Source of the DNA: Strigamia acuminata
Lineage: Eukaryota > Arthropoda > Chilopoda > Geophilomorpha > Linotaeniidae
Assembly: GCA_949358305.1 (NCBI GenBank)
Contig: OX442318.1
Location: forward strand, 9,902,517-9,966,516
DNA: 64,000 nt
Direction of reading: 5' to 3'
The notes under the pieces were generated by a model. The model saw only the letters and a program-made list of their open reading frames with translations. It did not search any database and had not been told where the DNA came from. Shown here one piece after another: positions 44,950 to 56,381 of the stretch. Numbering within the stretch: the stretch's first letter is position 1; every line of letters begins with the position of its first letter. The position numbers and the translations under genes are program-made.

Positions 44950-46789
44950 CATTTACAAAAGTACAGTAATTTTTATTCTTTGTTCAGAATTACAATAGGA
45001 GAGGATTAAAACCCCCCCCTTTTCTTAGAATTATTACAATGTGGGTCACAGGTGTGTTTACACCTGCGCCCCGGTGGCCAAGTATACAAACTAACTTAGT
45101 CCTTTTGGGAACCGTCAGTTTCCACACCTAGCGCTTGCAGTTTTTGAGCTCCACCAACTTTGATGTACGAGATAAGTCACTTCTATAAGTCAAACAAGTG
45201 ATTTAAACTTAAACTTAATCCTCTTATTTGAATTCTTTCAAGTTAAATTCTCAGAGATACGATGCAAGTCAATTCGAGTTTTGGCGCTTTGCTTTTACCC
45301 GGTCGAAATAATGCACTTCTACTCTTCATAGATTGAAAACACCTGTTGTTTTTCACCAATTTATTTTCTATCTCCTCGAGTTCTCCGAGGTTCCCAAAAA
45401 CCCATCTACGCCCGTGCTCTATCGAGATGCCACATCCTCATCCTCGTTATCACTTTGAAAAAGCCGTTACGCATTACATAAAAAAAAAAATTTTATGTTC
45501 ACACCGCAACGATGTATTTACAACAAGTGTGGTGATTCACTCATCAAATGACCAACCCCTTAATCCGAGTCAAAATGGAAGAGGTGGAACAAGATATAAA
45601 AATAGCTGCAAAATGCAAATAAGCGAAGCCGCAAAGGGAGTGGCTGAAAACATGCCTCGGTCCAAATCCACTTTACTTTTACACGTCACGTCTCGCTCTC
45701 CTGAGAAGCACCGTAGGACTGAGCGCAGAAAAAAGGAGGAAAATTCTTTGAAGACTGTTGCCTCATTTCACAAACTCAAATAGAGTTAGTGCCTAAAACT
45801 TCAGCAACGTGTCATAAGCCTATTCACTACATTTCACCAATATTGGATTATAGTCTCAGACACTATTTGCCTTGATGCATGCTGAAAGCTCACACGCCTC
45901 ATGTACTTAGCAATTTTCCTTTTTGCTTCGAGAGGGAAGGAAATATCACAAAATAGTAACCAGAGGAGAGAAAACAGTTGCTGCAACAACATTACTTCTA
46001 CCACTTCCACTTCCCAATCGACTCGCGCTGTAGTGCACCCACAGCCTCAAATTGTGTAAACAAAAGGTGGAGCTCTTCTCACATATAACATCACATAACT
46101 TCTTCTAGCATCCAATAAAAGCCGATACCAACGAGGTCAATTTTAAGGATTGTACAATAGGGCACGTTGATGATTATGTGCAGGGAAATGGGAGCGAGAG
46201 GCAATAGGAACTCTCCTATAGTGCATGGACAGACGAAGAACTCACAATGAGCTACAAGTTGCTTTAGTTGGTTCGAAAATACTTGGGACTAGCTCCCATT
46301 GGCTATTGGTCTGCGCAAAGCTTAATCTTCTGCTTACAGATGCACACAATGGAAAATGGTACAAGAGACCATTGCACATCAACGAGCAAACAACACAACT
46401 GACATCTTTTGCCCAATTCAAGATGATTTCTTAATCCCAGTCGTTATTTAGCAGTATTAAGCCGATTAATAAAAACTGTTACGGGGTAGTTCCTATCAAC
46501 CTTTTTGTTGTTAACATCTGATCACAGGTGGCATCACGGGTTCTTTGTTCTTTTGTGAATAAGACAAAATGGCTGCTGCAATATGGCTGCCTGCCATGTC
46601 ACCTTAAGTGTTTGTTAAATATTTAGGTTTATTTGTTTTATCACAAGATCGTCAACTTTGTCTTTCAATTGAAATTACGCAGTTTGGATTTGGCGTTAAG
46701 ATACTGATGGACGCAAACTTGTATTCTTGAACTTGAAATACACCCAACCGACGGGATTTTCCAAGTGCACGCATGTACTGAGAAAATAT
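44950..46789. other. No gene recognised
   Basis: A 145-codon frame at 45346-45783 is low in complexity and lacks any domain or splice context, so I do not call it a gene. The rest is unique AT-rich DNA. Confidence 0.45.
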
Positions 46790-46964
46790 CCGTAATGGAA
46801 ATATTGTGGAAATGCACCTTTCCATAACCCTTTAAATTTACAGTACTGGAAATATGATGAAAATATAACTTTCCACACATGAACTTTCCATACACATTTC
46901 CACTAATTATGTGGAAAGACGATCATTTACTTTCCATATGGAAATCTCACTTTTTTTGCAGTGA
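46790..46964 (+). repeat. GGAAATAT-rich dispersed repeat, copy 2
   Basis: Matches 37356-37547 with small deletions. Both copies end CTCA...TTTTTTGCAGTGA. Confidence 0.75.
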
Positions 46965-48057
46965 CGTTCCCAGATCATGTCAGACATCACATGACATGAT
47001 CAGAATTGCTGAGATGTGACCACTTCTTGTTGGTAATGAAGGCAGTAATCCAGAAACAAGTGTAGTGCTAGAATCAGTCATCGCTGACCCTCAACTCCAC
47101 CGCAAACACTTAAAAAAGTTAAGTGGAAAGCACAAAACGCCAGATACCACTCCACAACTCCAAGCCAGAAAAAAAATTAATTTTCTCCATTCCCGCACGC
47201 CTCCTTCATACAATTGATTTTTATTTTTACAAAAAAAAAAAAAAAAAAAAAAAAAAAATTCTCCTTTAAATCGGTACAACCCATCAAGATGAATGGATTC
47301 CCAGACTTGATTGCTGTAGGAAATTTTTTTTTATTTAACACGTGTGAAAAAGCACTTGAGCTCAGACACTTGGAGATGGAATTCCCAACACCCTCTCGAA
47401 AAATCACCGGTGCTTGCATCCAACATTGTCAATTGACAATTGTACTCGAATGAGAACGAGAGCAGAAAAAATTTCAAAAGGCATTTTGTCTGTAACGCAC
47501 CAGCCAGCTGTGAATCTTCACCAACCCCCCCCCCCCCCCCCCAAGAAAAAAAAAAAAAAAAAAAAAAAATCCGTCGATGATTTCTTTACACCCAACGCAA
47601 TTTCCAAGCAGAACAAAAGATTATATCTCCCCAAAGCCCCACAAAACTCATCATCGATTAAGATATGCGAAAATCCAGTTAGGAGAACGCGGCAAGGCTT
47701 CGCGGAGTGCAACAAAGAATGATTGAGAAACCACTTCTTCTTTTTTCCTTCAGCAAAACAGCGTGACATCAGCACAAAATTTCTAAGGGGGAGGATTTGC
47801 CTCTTTCATGCATCGTGGATTTATTCCGAAAGAGAACGGAAACAGCTTCCACACAAGAATTCTCTAACTCCGCTCTTATCCACCCGTCCATCATTCCTTG
47901 TTGGAGCAACTTTGGACTATTCATTTCGCCAAAACTTAGCAAATGATTAATGAAATACCCGAAACTCAAATCAATCACCAGATTGTACAGAAAAAAACGT
48001 CCAGACCGATTATGCCTTGCAGAACCTTATCGAGTCGACGTTAGAAATCTCGAAATT
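46965..48057. other. No gene; long homopolymer runs
   Basis: A run of about 28 A lies at 47231-47258, and 18 C followed by AAG and 24 A at 47525-47569. Frames that read through them (poly-K, poly-F, poly-P) are artefacts. Confidence 0.7.
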
Positions 48058-48172
48058 GTATCCACATGTTCAGTGCGTTTTGCCATCGATGGCGCCACGT
48101 AATGTATGGCCGCACTGTATTCTGGGATGACAACAAGTAACAAACATGCTTAGTTGGCAAGTAATGCATGAC
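48058..48172 (-). repeat. Dispersed repeat, reverse copy of 52478-52587
   Basis: GTATCCACATGTTCAGTGCG, GTATTCTGGGATGACAACA and TAACAAACA appear in order and match the reverse complement of 52478-52587. Confidence 0.82.
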
Positions 48173-49803
48173 ACGTGACAAGACCTTCCAACCCGGTTTA
48201 AATCCATATGCATCGCAAAATTCTAGCAAGTTTTTATTATTCAAATTACAATTACGAGTTGCTACTGCAACACAATTGTAGAATTATGCAGTTTAGGGCC
48301 CAGCAACTGATGGAAATTGGGGGCCCTGTGTCTGTGAAATTAATGGGAATTAGAACTGTGGGATATTGCAGAAAAATAAAATAAAATCATCCACAAACTA
48401 CCAAACAATTAAACCTTGGATCCCCACTGCCCTTATCTGCTACTTTTGTAGAGAAAATGTGCAAAATCCAAAATAAAAATAAAATCAAAATTTAATATAA
48501 CCCCATAAAAACTTGTCAGTTTTTAATATAGCTATACTGAACTGATCATCTCTAGTGCGGAGTATATTTGCTACTTGAACCAAAAGTGTTTGTTTTCTTC
48601 ATATCTCCCTCTATTGACCAATGTGGAGGAAAGATATAAAATATTTAAAAAAAAAATTCCACAGGTTTCCACTTTTAAACAGGAACTCTTGTAATAAAGA
48701 TAAAAAGGACAAAAAAAAACTAAAATAAAATATATAAAAACCCACTTAGCTATTCACCCAAACCACAGAAATACAAATGTGCAATAACTGTCAATGCGCG
48801 CACTTATCACCACGCAAGAATCCAATAATCCAAAATAAAAGATAAAACGCGAATCCGTCTCACTTAAAAGCAAACCAAGTGTGCCATCAGCCATCATTTT
48901 ATTGTCATTCACCACTGCATCTCAATCACATTGCAAACAGCTGATTCCCTGTCATTTTCTCTCCACCACCCCTTTTCGATTGGAGAACAAAAGCCCCACT
49001 TTCATTTCCCTTCCTTCACCCTGACCACGATCCCCTCCATTCCACGCTCGCGTTATTTACATAAATTCCGAGTTCCGATGCCAAATGTCATTGGCTTGTG
49101 TTTGTCGAATTAAAGTCGATCAGACATTTCGATGAGCTGAGGGTGGCGGTAAAGAGGCAACTCGAGGATTCTCTTTCATCCCTCCTACATCATTTTAATG
49201 CCCGAATAAAATTACAATGCAACTTTGTCATCACTTCTCGCCCATAAATCCTCATTTAAGGAAGGAAGGGCTTTCTTAACAAGCACCCATTCTTAAATTC
49301 CACACGCCATTAATATGCGCATTCCCGCCGTTGTACCTACTAATCGTCATCTGCGAATGCCATCATTTGCACAAAGAATAATGTTTCCTTCAGATATCGA
49401 TTTTTCTTTCCCAACTGTCAACCTCAAAATTTATCTCTTCTTTGAAAACCAAGGTTGAAAAGAAAGAGAAAAACGTATCAGCGAACAATTTGGCATTTTT
49501 TGAAAGATTTAATTTATTTCATTTTTCTTCACAACAGCTAACTTTGACGAGGAATGTGATATTCTCGTCGACATTCTTGCAGTAAGTGATGCAAGAATGC
49601 TTTTCTCATATACAGCGCCGTAAATCCTATGATGAAGCACAGCCTTGTCCGATATTATTTCACTCGCGTTGTATTTGTTTAAATATAGACCAATAAAAAT
49701 CGTCTTTCGGCGATAATAACCCTCTATGAGGAAAACCATTGCAAAATAACATTATAACATTGTTAATATATAGTTTTCTTATGTCGGTGGACCAAAACTG
49801 CAC
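48173..49803. other. Unique block, no gene recognised
   Basis: 48880-49480 has C/T-rich composition and several ATTA-type cores and lacks repeats. It could be regulatory, but nothing proves it. Confidence 0.35.
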
Positions 49804-50098
49804 TACCGCCTCGTTTAAACGCCTGGGAATTTAATAGTTTTTTTGAGCCGACCCCCTGGCGCCAATTTGAAGCTCGGCATATATCCGGGCCCGGCGCATA
49901 ACCAAAAAATCAGCGATTTTTCGCAAAAAAAAGTGATTTTTTTCTGCAAAAATCACTATTTTTTCGCAAAAAATTGGCGATTTTTGGGGACTCGGCGCTA
50001 AATCGTGGTCGACGCCAATTCCTTAAATCGCCGATGACTGCACGGCGCTAAAATGGGTCTGGCGTCTTAATAAACCTGAGCATTTAAACGAGATGGTA
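49804..50098. mobile_element. ~295-bp foldback MITE with TACCnnCTCGTTTAAA ends
   Basis: Imperfect inverted ends enclose further internal inversions: GCGATTTTTCGCAAAAAA and its complement near 49912-49992, and GGCGCC/CGGCGCTA motifs. The whole would fold into a branched hairpin. Confidence 0.65.
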
Positions 50099-50129
50099 CG
50101 GTATGTTATAATTTTCTAATGGTCTATTG

Positions 50130-50347
50130 CAGGGGTCGGCAAGTAATTTTAAGTGGGGTCCGGATACTATTGAAAATTTTTATCGAGGTCCAGAAAAAAA
50201 CACTTAAAAACCTTACTAAAAATCTAAGAAAGCGGAAAAAACACTTAAAAACCAAATAAACCTTCAATAAACACACACAACCCAAATAATACAAATAAAA
50301 CCTAAAAAACAGGATACGGACTGCGGTCCGCCTGTTGCCGACCGCTG
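50130..50347. mobile_element. hAT MITE, 218 bp, perfect 8-bp target duplication
   Basis: Ends CAGGGGTCGGCAA and CAGCGGTCGGCAA (reverse strand) are flanked by GTCTATTG at 50122-50129 and 50348-50355. CAGGGGTCGGCAA tips and 8-bp duplications are classical for hAT. The interior is A-rich with no coding capacity. Confidence 0.93.
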
Positions 50348-50355
50348 GTCTATTG

Positions 50356-51874
50356 AAAGTCTTGACTCTTCAGTATTGATGAACAACAAACACATATTGT
50401 GTTTCGTACTATCTTGAAGTAGTGTACCGGTACTTAACATCAGCTGCAGTGTGTCCAGAATGACAAAACTTTATTCCTCATTCCATCACATATATACACA
50501 TCGCCATAGAGGGCGCTAGTACCACTAGCTCCTGCATGATACTCGTTAGGCAACATTATGCACTATATCAATCCATGAAAATCCCAAAGTGATAAGCATT
50601 TGAAATAGAATTGCGATAATTATTCTGCAGTTTTAATTTGTACTTTTTAATTAAAATTTCTCAAGTCAAATCATTTTTTAAAAAAAAATAAAAGATGCCC
50701 AGCCCAATGTCATCTGTTTACCCTGACAAGCCCGACAAACCAATGTTTACACGTGAAAACAAGCAATTTCTGCTCACATTAAAAAGGAACCCGAAAAGAA
50801 ATTCAATTAGGAGCGTGGGCACATCTTATTACCATTTCATTTGAATAGCAATGAGGAACATTTTCAACGATTCCAATGTAAATGCATCATTAATAAAAAT
50901 TTAAATTTTACGCAGTTTGATGCTGCTTTAGCTTCAATTCCAAAAAAAAAATAAAAAATAAAAAAAATAAAAATAAATGCTGTAACTACCTTGTTTAATA
51001 AGTGACTACACAACCTTTTAGTGATGCAAGCAAATCCATGTACACACACTCAAAAAAAAATATATTCCCCTCATTTAATAATTCATCAGGTCGAGTCATT
51101 ACACGAGTTTAAACATCATTTAGCATTCATTTTTGCCCTTAAATTACAAAATAATTGCAACCTGATTAATTACACCCATTACAAATTTATTACACTTTTT
51201 TCCCCATCTCCTATTTTTCATTTCCAAACTTCAAATGAGAATTTAAAATGTTGTAAAAACTTTTCTATTATTTTTCATACTTTTTTTTTAGTCACGATTC
51301 CTTTCAAAAATGCTTTTCAGCTGACAGGTCATCTGTATCCGACTCTTGGTCAACATTTTAACCGTCCAATGGACCCAATGACCAACCAACCCACCTTTAC
51401 GTCACTCATCACTTTCCACTTGGCCTCACCTCTTATGTTCATTCACGTGAATCAGAATATAGATTTGAAAAAGAGGAAATAAAAAGGAAAGCGAGAGGGG
51501 GAGAGAAAAAAAATAGATATAACATTCCCAACTTGACTTTTGCTTCCATGCACAATTCTTTATAAATAAACTTTGCAAAAACCACAAAACATCATAAATT
51601 TAACCAATTCCGTTTGGCTGGAATTTTCAAAATCAAAACTGCTCCATTTTATGTAGTTTCTGACATTCCGCCTAACAAACGACTCTGGTTTCATTAAAAT
51701 TTTATATATACCAAATTAATGAGCACTCGCCGTCTGTTACTGTGCACTTTCCTTAATACAAATAAAGATACACATGTAGAATTTAAGAATTACATTTAAA
51801 GTCGAGCAAGGAATTATTAAACGGCATTGCGACAGCTTTTGTATTAGCGGCACAAACTCAGTAACACCATGAAC
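50356..51874. other. No gene recognised
   Basis: AT-rich unique sequence. A 153-codon frame at 51021-51482 is simple in composition and has no domain. Confidence 0.45.
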
Positions 51875-52303
51875 TATACTCGAGTTGCACTCAAAAAGGC
51901 ACCTCACAATGTGTACTCCCATTGGTCAAGCCAGTTTACTGGTGTAGTGATCCGGAAAAGTACACCCAAACACCAGAATTGCATTACAATGTACAGACAT
52001 TGTAATCGATTGCCTAGGCAACGGCATAAAATTCAAACTTCCAGACGATGTAAGCAATAAACACAAAAACATGAGTTTGACATTTTTTAATGTGTGAAAC
52101 TTCATTTTAATAATGGAAATAACATTTTTTATTAAATAAAATCAAAATAACATAAACTAAATTAGTCATAACAATCACAACAATAAATAAAAAACAAAAC
52201 TACTTCTCCTAGTAGTAGTATACAGTCTGGAGTTAGTAGTAAACTGGCTCGACCAATGGGAGTACACATTGTGAGGTGCCTTTTTGAGTGGAACTCGAGT
52301 ATA
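51875..52303. mobile_element. TATACTC-family MITE, 430-bp class, copy 3
   Basis: Nearly identical to the copies at 29973 and 39427, one base shorter. Confidence 0.92.
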
Positions 52304-52477
52304 AGGATAACATGGACACGCATCCGTGTGTTATTTCCTATTGATTCATTGTTTCTTATCCGCAAGGCCATATGCTACTTTTGGCCGTATTTAAAAAAAA
52401 TGTATTGAGTTTATTTGATAGTTAACATTAATTTGAATACAAATGGATTAGTCCTGATTAAATGACAGCAATCACTA

Positions 52478-52587
52478 GTCATGAATTGCTTGCCGAGTAG
52501 GCTTGTTTGTTACCTGTTGTCATCCCAGAATACCGTGCGGCTATTGGTGGTGCCATTGGTGGCAAAGCGCACTGAACATGTGGATAC
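52478..52587 (+). repeat. Dispersed repeat, forward copy
   Basis: Partner of 48058-48172. The sequence around TGTTGTCATCCCAGAATACC is conserved between the two. Confidence 0.82.
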
Positions 52588-53037
52588 GTGTGCATGTTAT
52601 CCTTGGTTCATGGTAATATCTACCGGCTTTAACCAGACTGCCTGTAAACTCCGTTTAAACCGGCATTTTTATCGACATTTTAGCGACAATGAAATTTCCA
52701 AAAGTTGTTAACTTCACTTATAGCCAGTAATATTTTTGGGAGTTGCCTAATTGTGTAAAAAGAAGTGCACGAGATGCAAATGGCCCTAACTCAGACAATT
52801 TGAAAAATTTAAGACCTAAAATCGCCATTTTTAATGTTTTTCTATTACTTTATAAAAAAAAAAACACACACAAAAGAAAATTTTTCAAGGCATGACCATT
52901 CCAAAAGGCATTTAAAAAGGATAAGTCAACCATACTGTATTCATACATAGCTTTCAACTATCCATTTGCATGTTAGTCCTCACTCTTGCAACCTCAATTT
53001 AAAATTCCAACATCTAGAAGCCAATTGGGATCTCTTC
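52588..53037. other. No gene recognised
   Basis: Unique AT-rich sequence. Confidence 0.45.
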
Positions 53038-53187
53038 TATACTCTTTCCACACTCAAGGTTGACCCTGGAAGCTGGGCTCCCATTGGCCGAGCTATCTCA
53101 CTAGTGTAGCAGTAGTTGCATTGCAGTACTAAGTAGGCCAATGGGAGCCCAGCTTCCAGGGTCAACCTTGAGTGTGGAAAGAGTATA
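53038..53187. mobile_element. TATACTC-family MITE, 150-bp class
   Basis: Perfect 52-bp inverted repeats (TATACTCTTTCCACACTCAA through CCCATTGGCC) surround a 46-bp centre that contains CACTAGTGTAGCAG and AAGTAG, which matches the larger classes. Perfect arms suggest recent origin or arm homogenisation. Confidence 0.92.
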
Positions 53188-53397
53188 ACTTCTGCACATG
53201 TTAGCAAATATTTGTCAAGTTTGATTTCATTATCAGAATATTAAAATTGGATCGTGATATTTCTAGCAACAGCATGATCCCAATGAAGGTTGATATTTAA
53301 ACTAAAGCTTTCGCAAAATTGTTTTATAAATCGATTAGAATTCTCTGGTTTTAGTGAAGTTTAAGCTCATTTATTACATCGCACGTTATAGCACGAC
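53188..53397. other. No gene recognised
   Basis: Short unique spacer. Confidence 0.4.
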
Positions 53398-53651
53398 CTT
53401 CTTTAAATTTTCCTTAATATTTTGTCGACTGCGCCATGTGAGGTTTGAAAGGACTTGCTCTGAGCGTGGCAAAAGTTAAACTGTAGTTTATTTACACTTC
53501 AGGTCTACAAAGTAATATGGTTCTGGTTTATGTAATAAATTGACATCTGGATGGCTGTCCAGTGTCCGTCATCGTGTGTGGGCAAATCGTCCCCCCCCCC
53601 TAGGTTGGGTGTCATGGTGGCGCCCTCAGTGTGGTCAACTCGTCCCTCACA
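53398..53651. repeat. LTR-like dispersed repeat, copy 1
   Basis: Matches 58054-58316 over its whole length (GCGCCATGTGAGGTTTGAAA, GGATGGCTGTCCAGTGTCCG, CTCAGTGTGGTCAACTCGTC). It ends CTCACA; the length and lack of inverted ends fit a solo LTR or SINE-like element. The class is not established. Confidence 0.75.
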
Positions 53652-53662
53652 GCACACGTTAA

Positions 53663-53802
53663 AGCTGGGGACACACTAGGCGCGATGCAATTTTGACGTC
53701 ATCGAAAATGACGTCATGTCACACCTGACGTCATTTTTTGATGACGTCAAAATCACTAAGCGATGCAATTCGCGCCGCATCGCGCCTAGTGTGTCCCCGG
53801 CA
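53663..53802. mobile_element. PIF/Harbinger-like MITE with four CRE palindromes, 140 bp
   Basis: The ends share GGGGACACACTAGGCGCGAT in inverted orientation and are flanked by TAA (53660-53662, 53803-53805). Four perfect TGACGTCA sites lie at 53694, 53709, 53726 and 53742. The insertion site TTAACGG is found empty in the related repeat near 6225. Confidence 0.9.
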
Positions 53803-53930
53803 TAACGGTAAAACGGAAGTCCCGTTAAGCGTTTTGGGCCGGCGAGATTACAGAACAACTCTCCCTGGCGGTGAAGACCCTCAGACGGAATTTGCATATT
53901 GGATCAAAGGTGACCCAAATCAAAACAACA
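53803..53930 (+). repeat. Dispersed repeat, right part of the MITE target
   Basis: CGAGATTACAGAACAACTCT, CCCTGGCGGTGA and AATTTGCATA match 6264-6336 in order. Confidence 0.78.
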
Positions 53931-56262
53931 AATTTTCCATTCTAAAACTCATTTTCCTAAGTGTTTTACTCCTTTTGAGGTAGACATAACTTAGTGATAA
54001 TCTCGTGTTGTGGTTTGAACTTTACAGTTCAACAACACTTGACGAAGTTATTCCAACAGACAAAATTTCAGCATGCAGGTGTCAGTTTGCACTTTAAATG
54101 TTAAAGAACCCTTGACGAAAACTCAAGTTTCTCTGATAGTGAAATGTTATGAAAGGAGCCAGCAGACTTTTCCTCCAGCCACAAACACAGACTTAAAGTA
54201 TCAAAACCAACAGATTTAAGCGAGAAAAAAAATATTCTCCAGTTAAATCTCATTTTCTTTTGTCTAAAAATCTCATTTTAGATTTTTCCCACCGCTTTGC
54301 CAACATCTTTTCATGTTTTATTACATTTACCAATTGTTTGAACAATATTGAGTTAACGATAAATTTTGGGTTTTTGTGTGCATAAGTCTAGTCGTCTACA
54401 CTTCTAAGTGAGGCCATTCTTCTCTGCCAAGCAAGAAAAGAAAAAAAACCATGAGTTGAAAGTAGAGCTGGGGTGAGGCATGAAGATGGTATTCATAAAA
54501 GAAAAAAAAGAGTGGTCGATTTATGCGCAATATGAGTGAAAAAAAATGTTTTGCGAGGTAGGTAAATTTTTTAAAGTGAAAATAGTACACTTCTTTGAGA
54601 GTGAACTGAGTTTTTGTCACTCCATCAGGCCATTCTCCCACAGAAATGTGCAAGTTGAAGTCTTGGTTTCATAAATTCCATACTAATGCACACTCTAAAA
54701 AGACTAAGGTGAAAAAATATGTAAAATATGTATAAAATTAACACATTTATGGACCATTCAAATCAAATTTTTACTTTAAAAAAATCCTTTAACGCTCTCT
54801 CAAAAGCTCTGAAATCAAGGATACAGACTTAAAAGATCACCATGAGCCCAAATCTCATGTCAAAATTAAATTATCTCTAATCATTTTCAAAATACCAGCT
54901 TTAAAGATGCTCACTGTAATTACTTAATCAAGAGTTTTCTCCTTGCAGCGCATACATGCATTGCAGGAAAGCTAACATACTTTTTTTTACAAATGTTGTA
55001 TTCTTTCTAAAGATCTAAACACCTTATCTCTCATTATTACATTCCCTTTGTTTGTTTCTACACAATACTTATCTTGTACTATTGTTTGAGTTAACAAATA
55101 ACTAAAAGTCTTTCAACCCCGGCTGCTATTCAGAACCCTAAAAACCCGTGGTGCGTGCCGGTGACAATTTAACACGCCCTCTCAAAGCAGAATGAATATT
55201 CAAATTTTATTCATCCTAATTATTGATTTGTTCTCCTCATCCTAGTTAAAGAAGTAATGGTAGAAGAAAATTACATGCTAAAAACATTTTTTCTAGCCCG
55301 GTGCCCCCAATCTTGCAGTGCTTACGTTTCTTGCACACCCTAAAAATTCTGGCAAATAGGCCTTTGATACAATTAAAACCCCAGCTACCCAAATTCCATC
55401 TGCAATGCACAAAATGAAACAAAAAACATGTCAATTTAAAAAAAATAAATTTGAAAAGTGAACATGAACTATTGGTTCAAGTTCGTGAACTTGAACGATA
55501 TACAATACTGCAATTTTTTACGTTAAAATTGTTTCCGTCGTACAAGTCACAAAACTTTGGGCAACCATAAACCTCCAGATTGAGAGATGGAATCCCGCAT
55601 GCTGTTAACGTGTCTCTTTCAACATGTCCTCCTTTGTACGCGATTATTCCACAATTATTCCAATTCTGGTTATTTGTCGGTAGCCCTCGTATATCGGTAG
55701 TTGTTGCTATTTAACTTTGAATATAGAAAACTTGATTTTGTCGCTTACCAATACTTGACTTGATGGAGGAAGGTTTTTTGGGCCCAGTGATTTCCATAGT
55801 CATTTGATTACACCATGGAAATTCAGAAAGCAAGAAAATATACAACATAATTCAATCAACAATTTATATTTATATTTCAAACTTTAAACAAATGAAATAA
55901 AAAATACATGAACACACTAAAATAAAAACAATTGTTTGTCCATACTGCATGTAGGGAGATTGTAAGATAAAGAAATATTTTCATGTTATGAATTTTTCAA
56001 TGGCTCAGAGCTCAACATGATCGATAAGCTTCGTCTAAAAAACAAAGGCATGCGATGCCATAAACCTGAAGCATCATCCCCTTTGTAAATTACTTTGGAA
56101 ATTACCTTTATTTTGCACAAGAAAATAAATGAAACCAAAATATAAAGTTGTCATTTTTGTTTCGGTTTAAGCACATTCAATAGTCGTAATTTTCTTAAAG
56201 GTTGTTATTACATTAGGACATTAAAAGTACAATGTAAATACAATATACATTTAAATTTTACT
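53931..56262. other. No gene recognised
   Basis: 2.3 kb of AT-rich unique DNA; no frame shows a domain. Confidence 0.45.
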
Positions 56263-56381
56263 AGTCGCATTCATAAAGCAATTTAGACTAAACAAGCATT
56301 CCTAAACAATATATTTAAACTGCTTTTCTCGATTTCTGCGATTTAGTCTGTTTTCAGTCGCAGTGGGCATGCGCACAACAC
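56263..56381 (+). repeat. Dispersed repeat pair, copy 2
   Basis: Matches 26296-26411 (CGCATTCATAAAGCAATTTA, TTTAAACTGCTTT, GCGCACAAC). Confidence 0.65.

Noticed and set aside
45346-45783. 145-codon frame
   Set aside because: Low-complexity composition, no recognisable domain and no promoter or splice signal.
47214-47722. Frames with poly-lysine, poly-phenylalanine or poly-proline
   Set aside because: They cross homopolymer runs and have no other features of genes.
50505-50520. CTCF-like AGAGGGCG (also AGGGGGCG near 58430)
   Set aside because: Only the core half matches and such short matches are frequent by chance.
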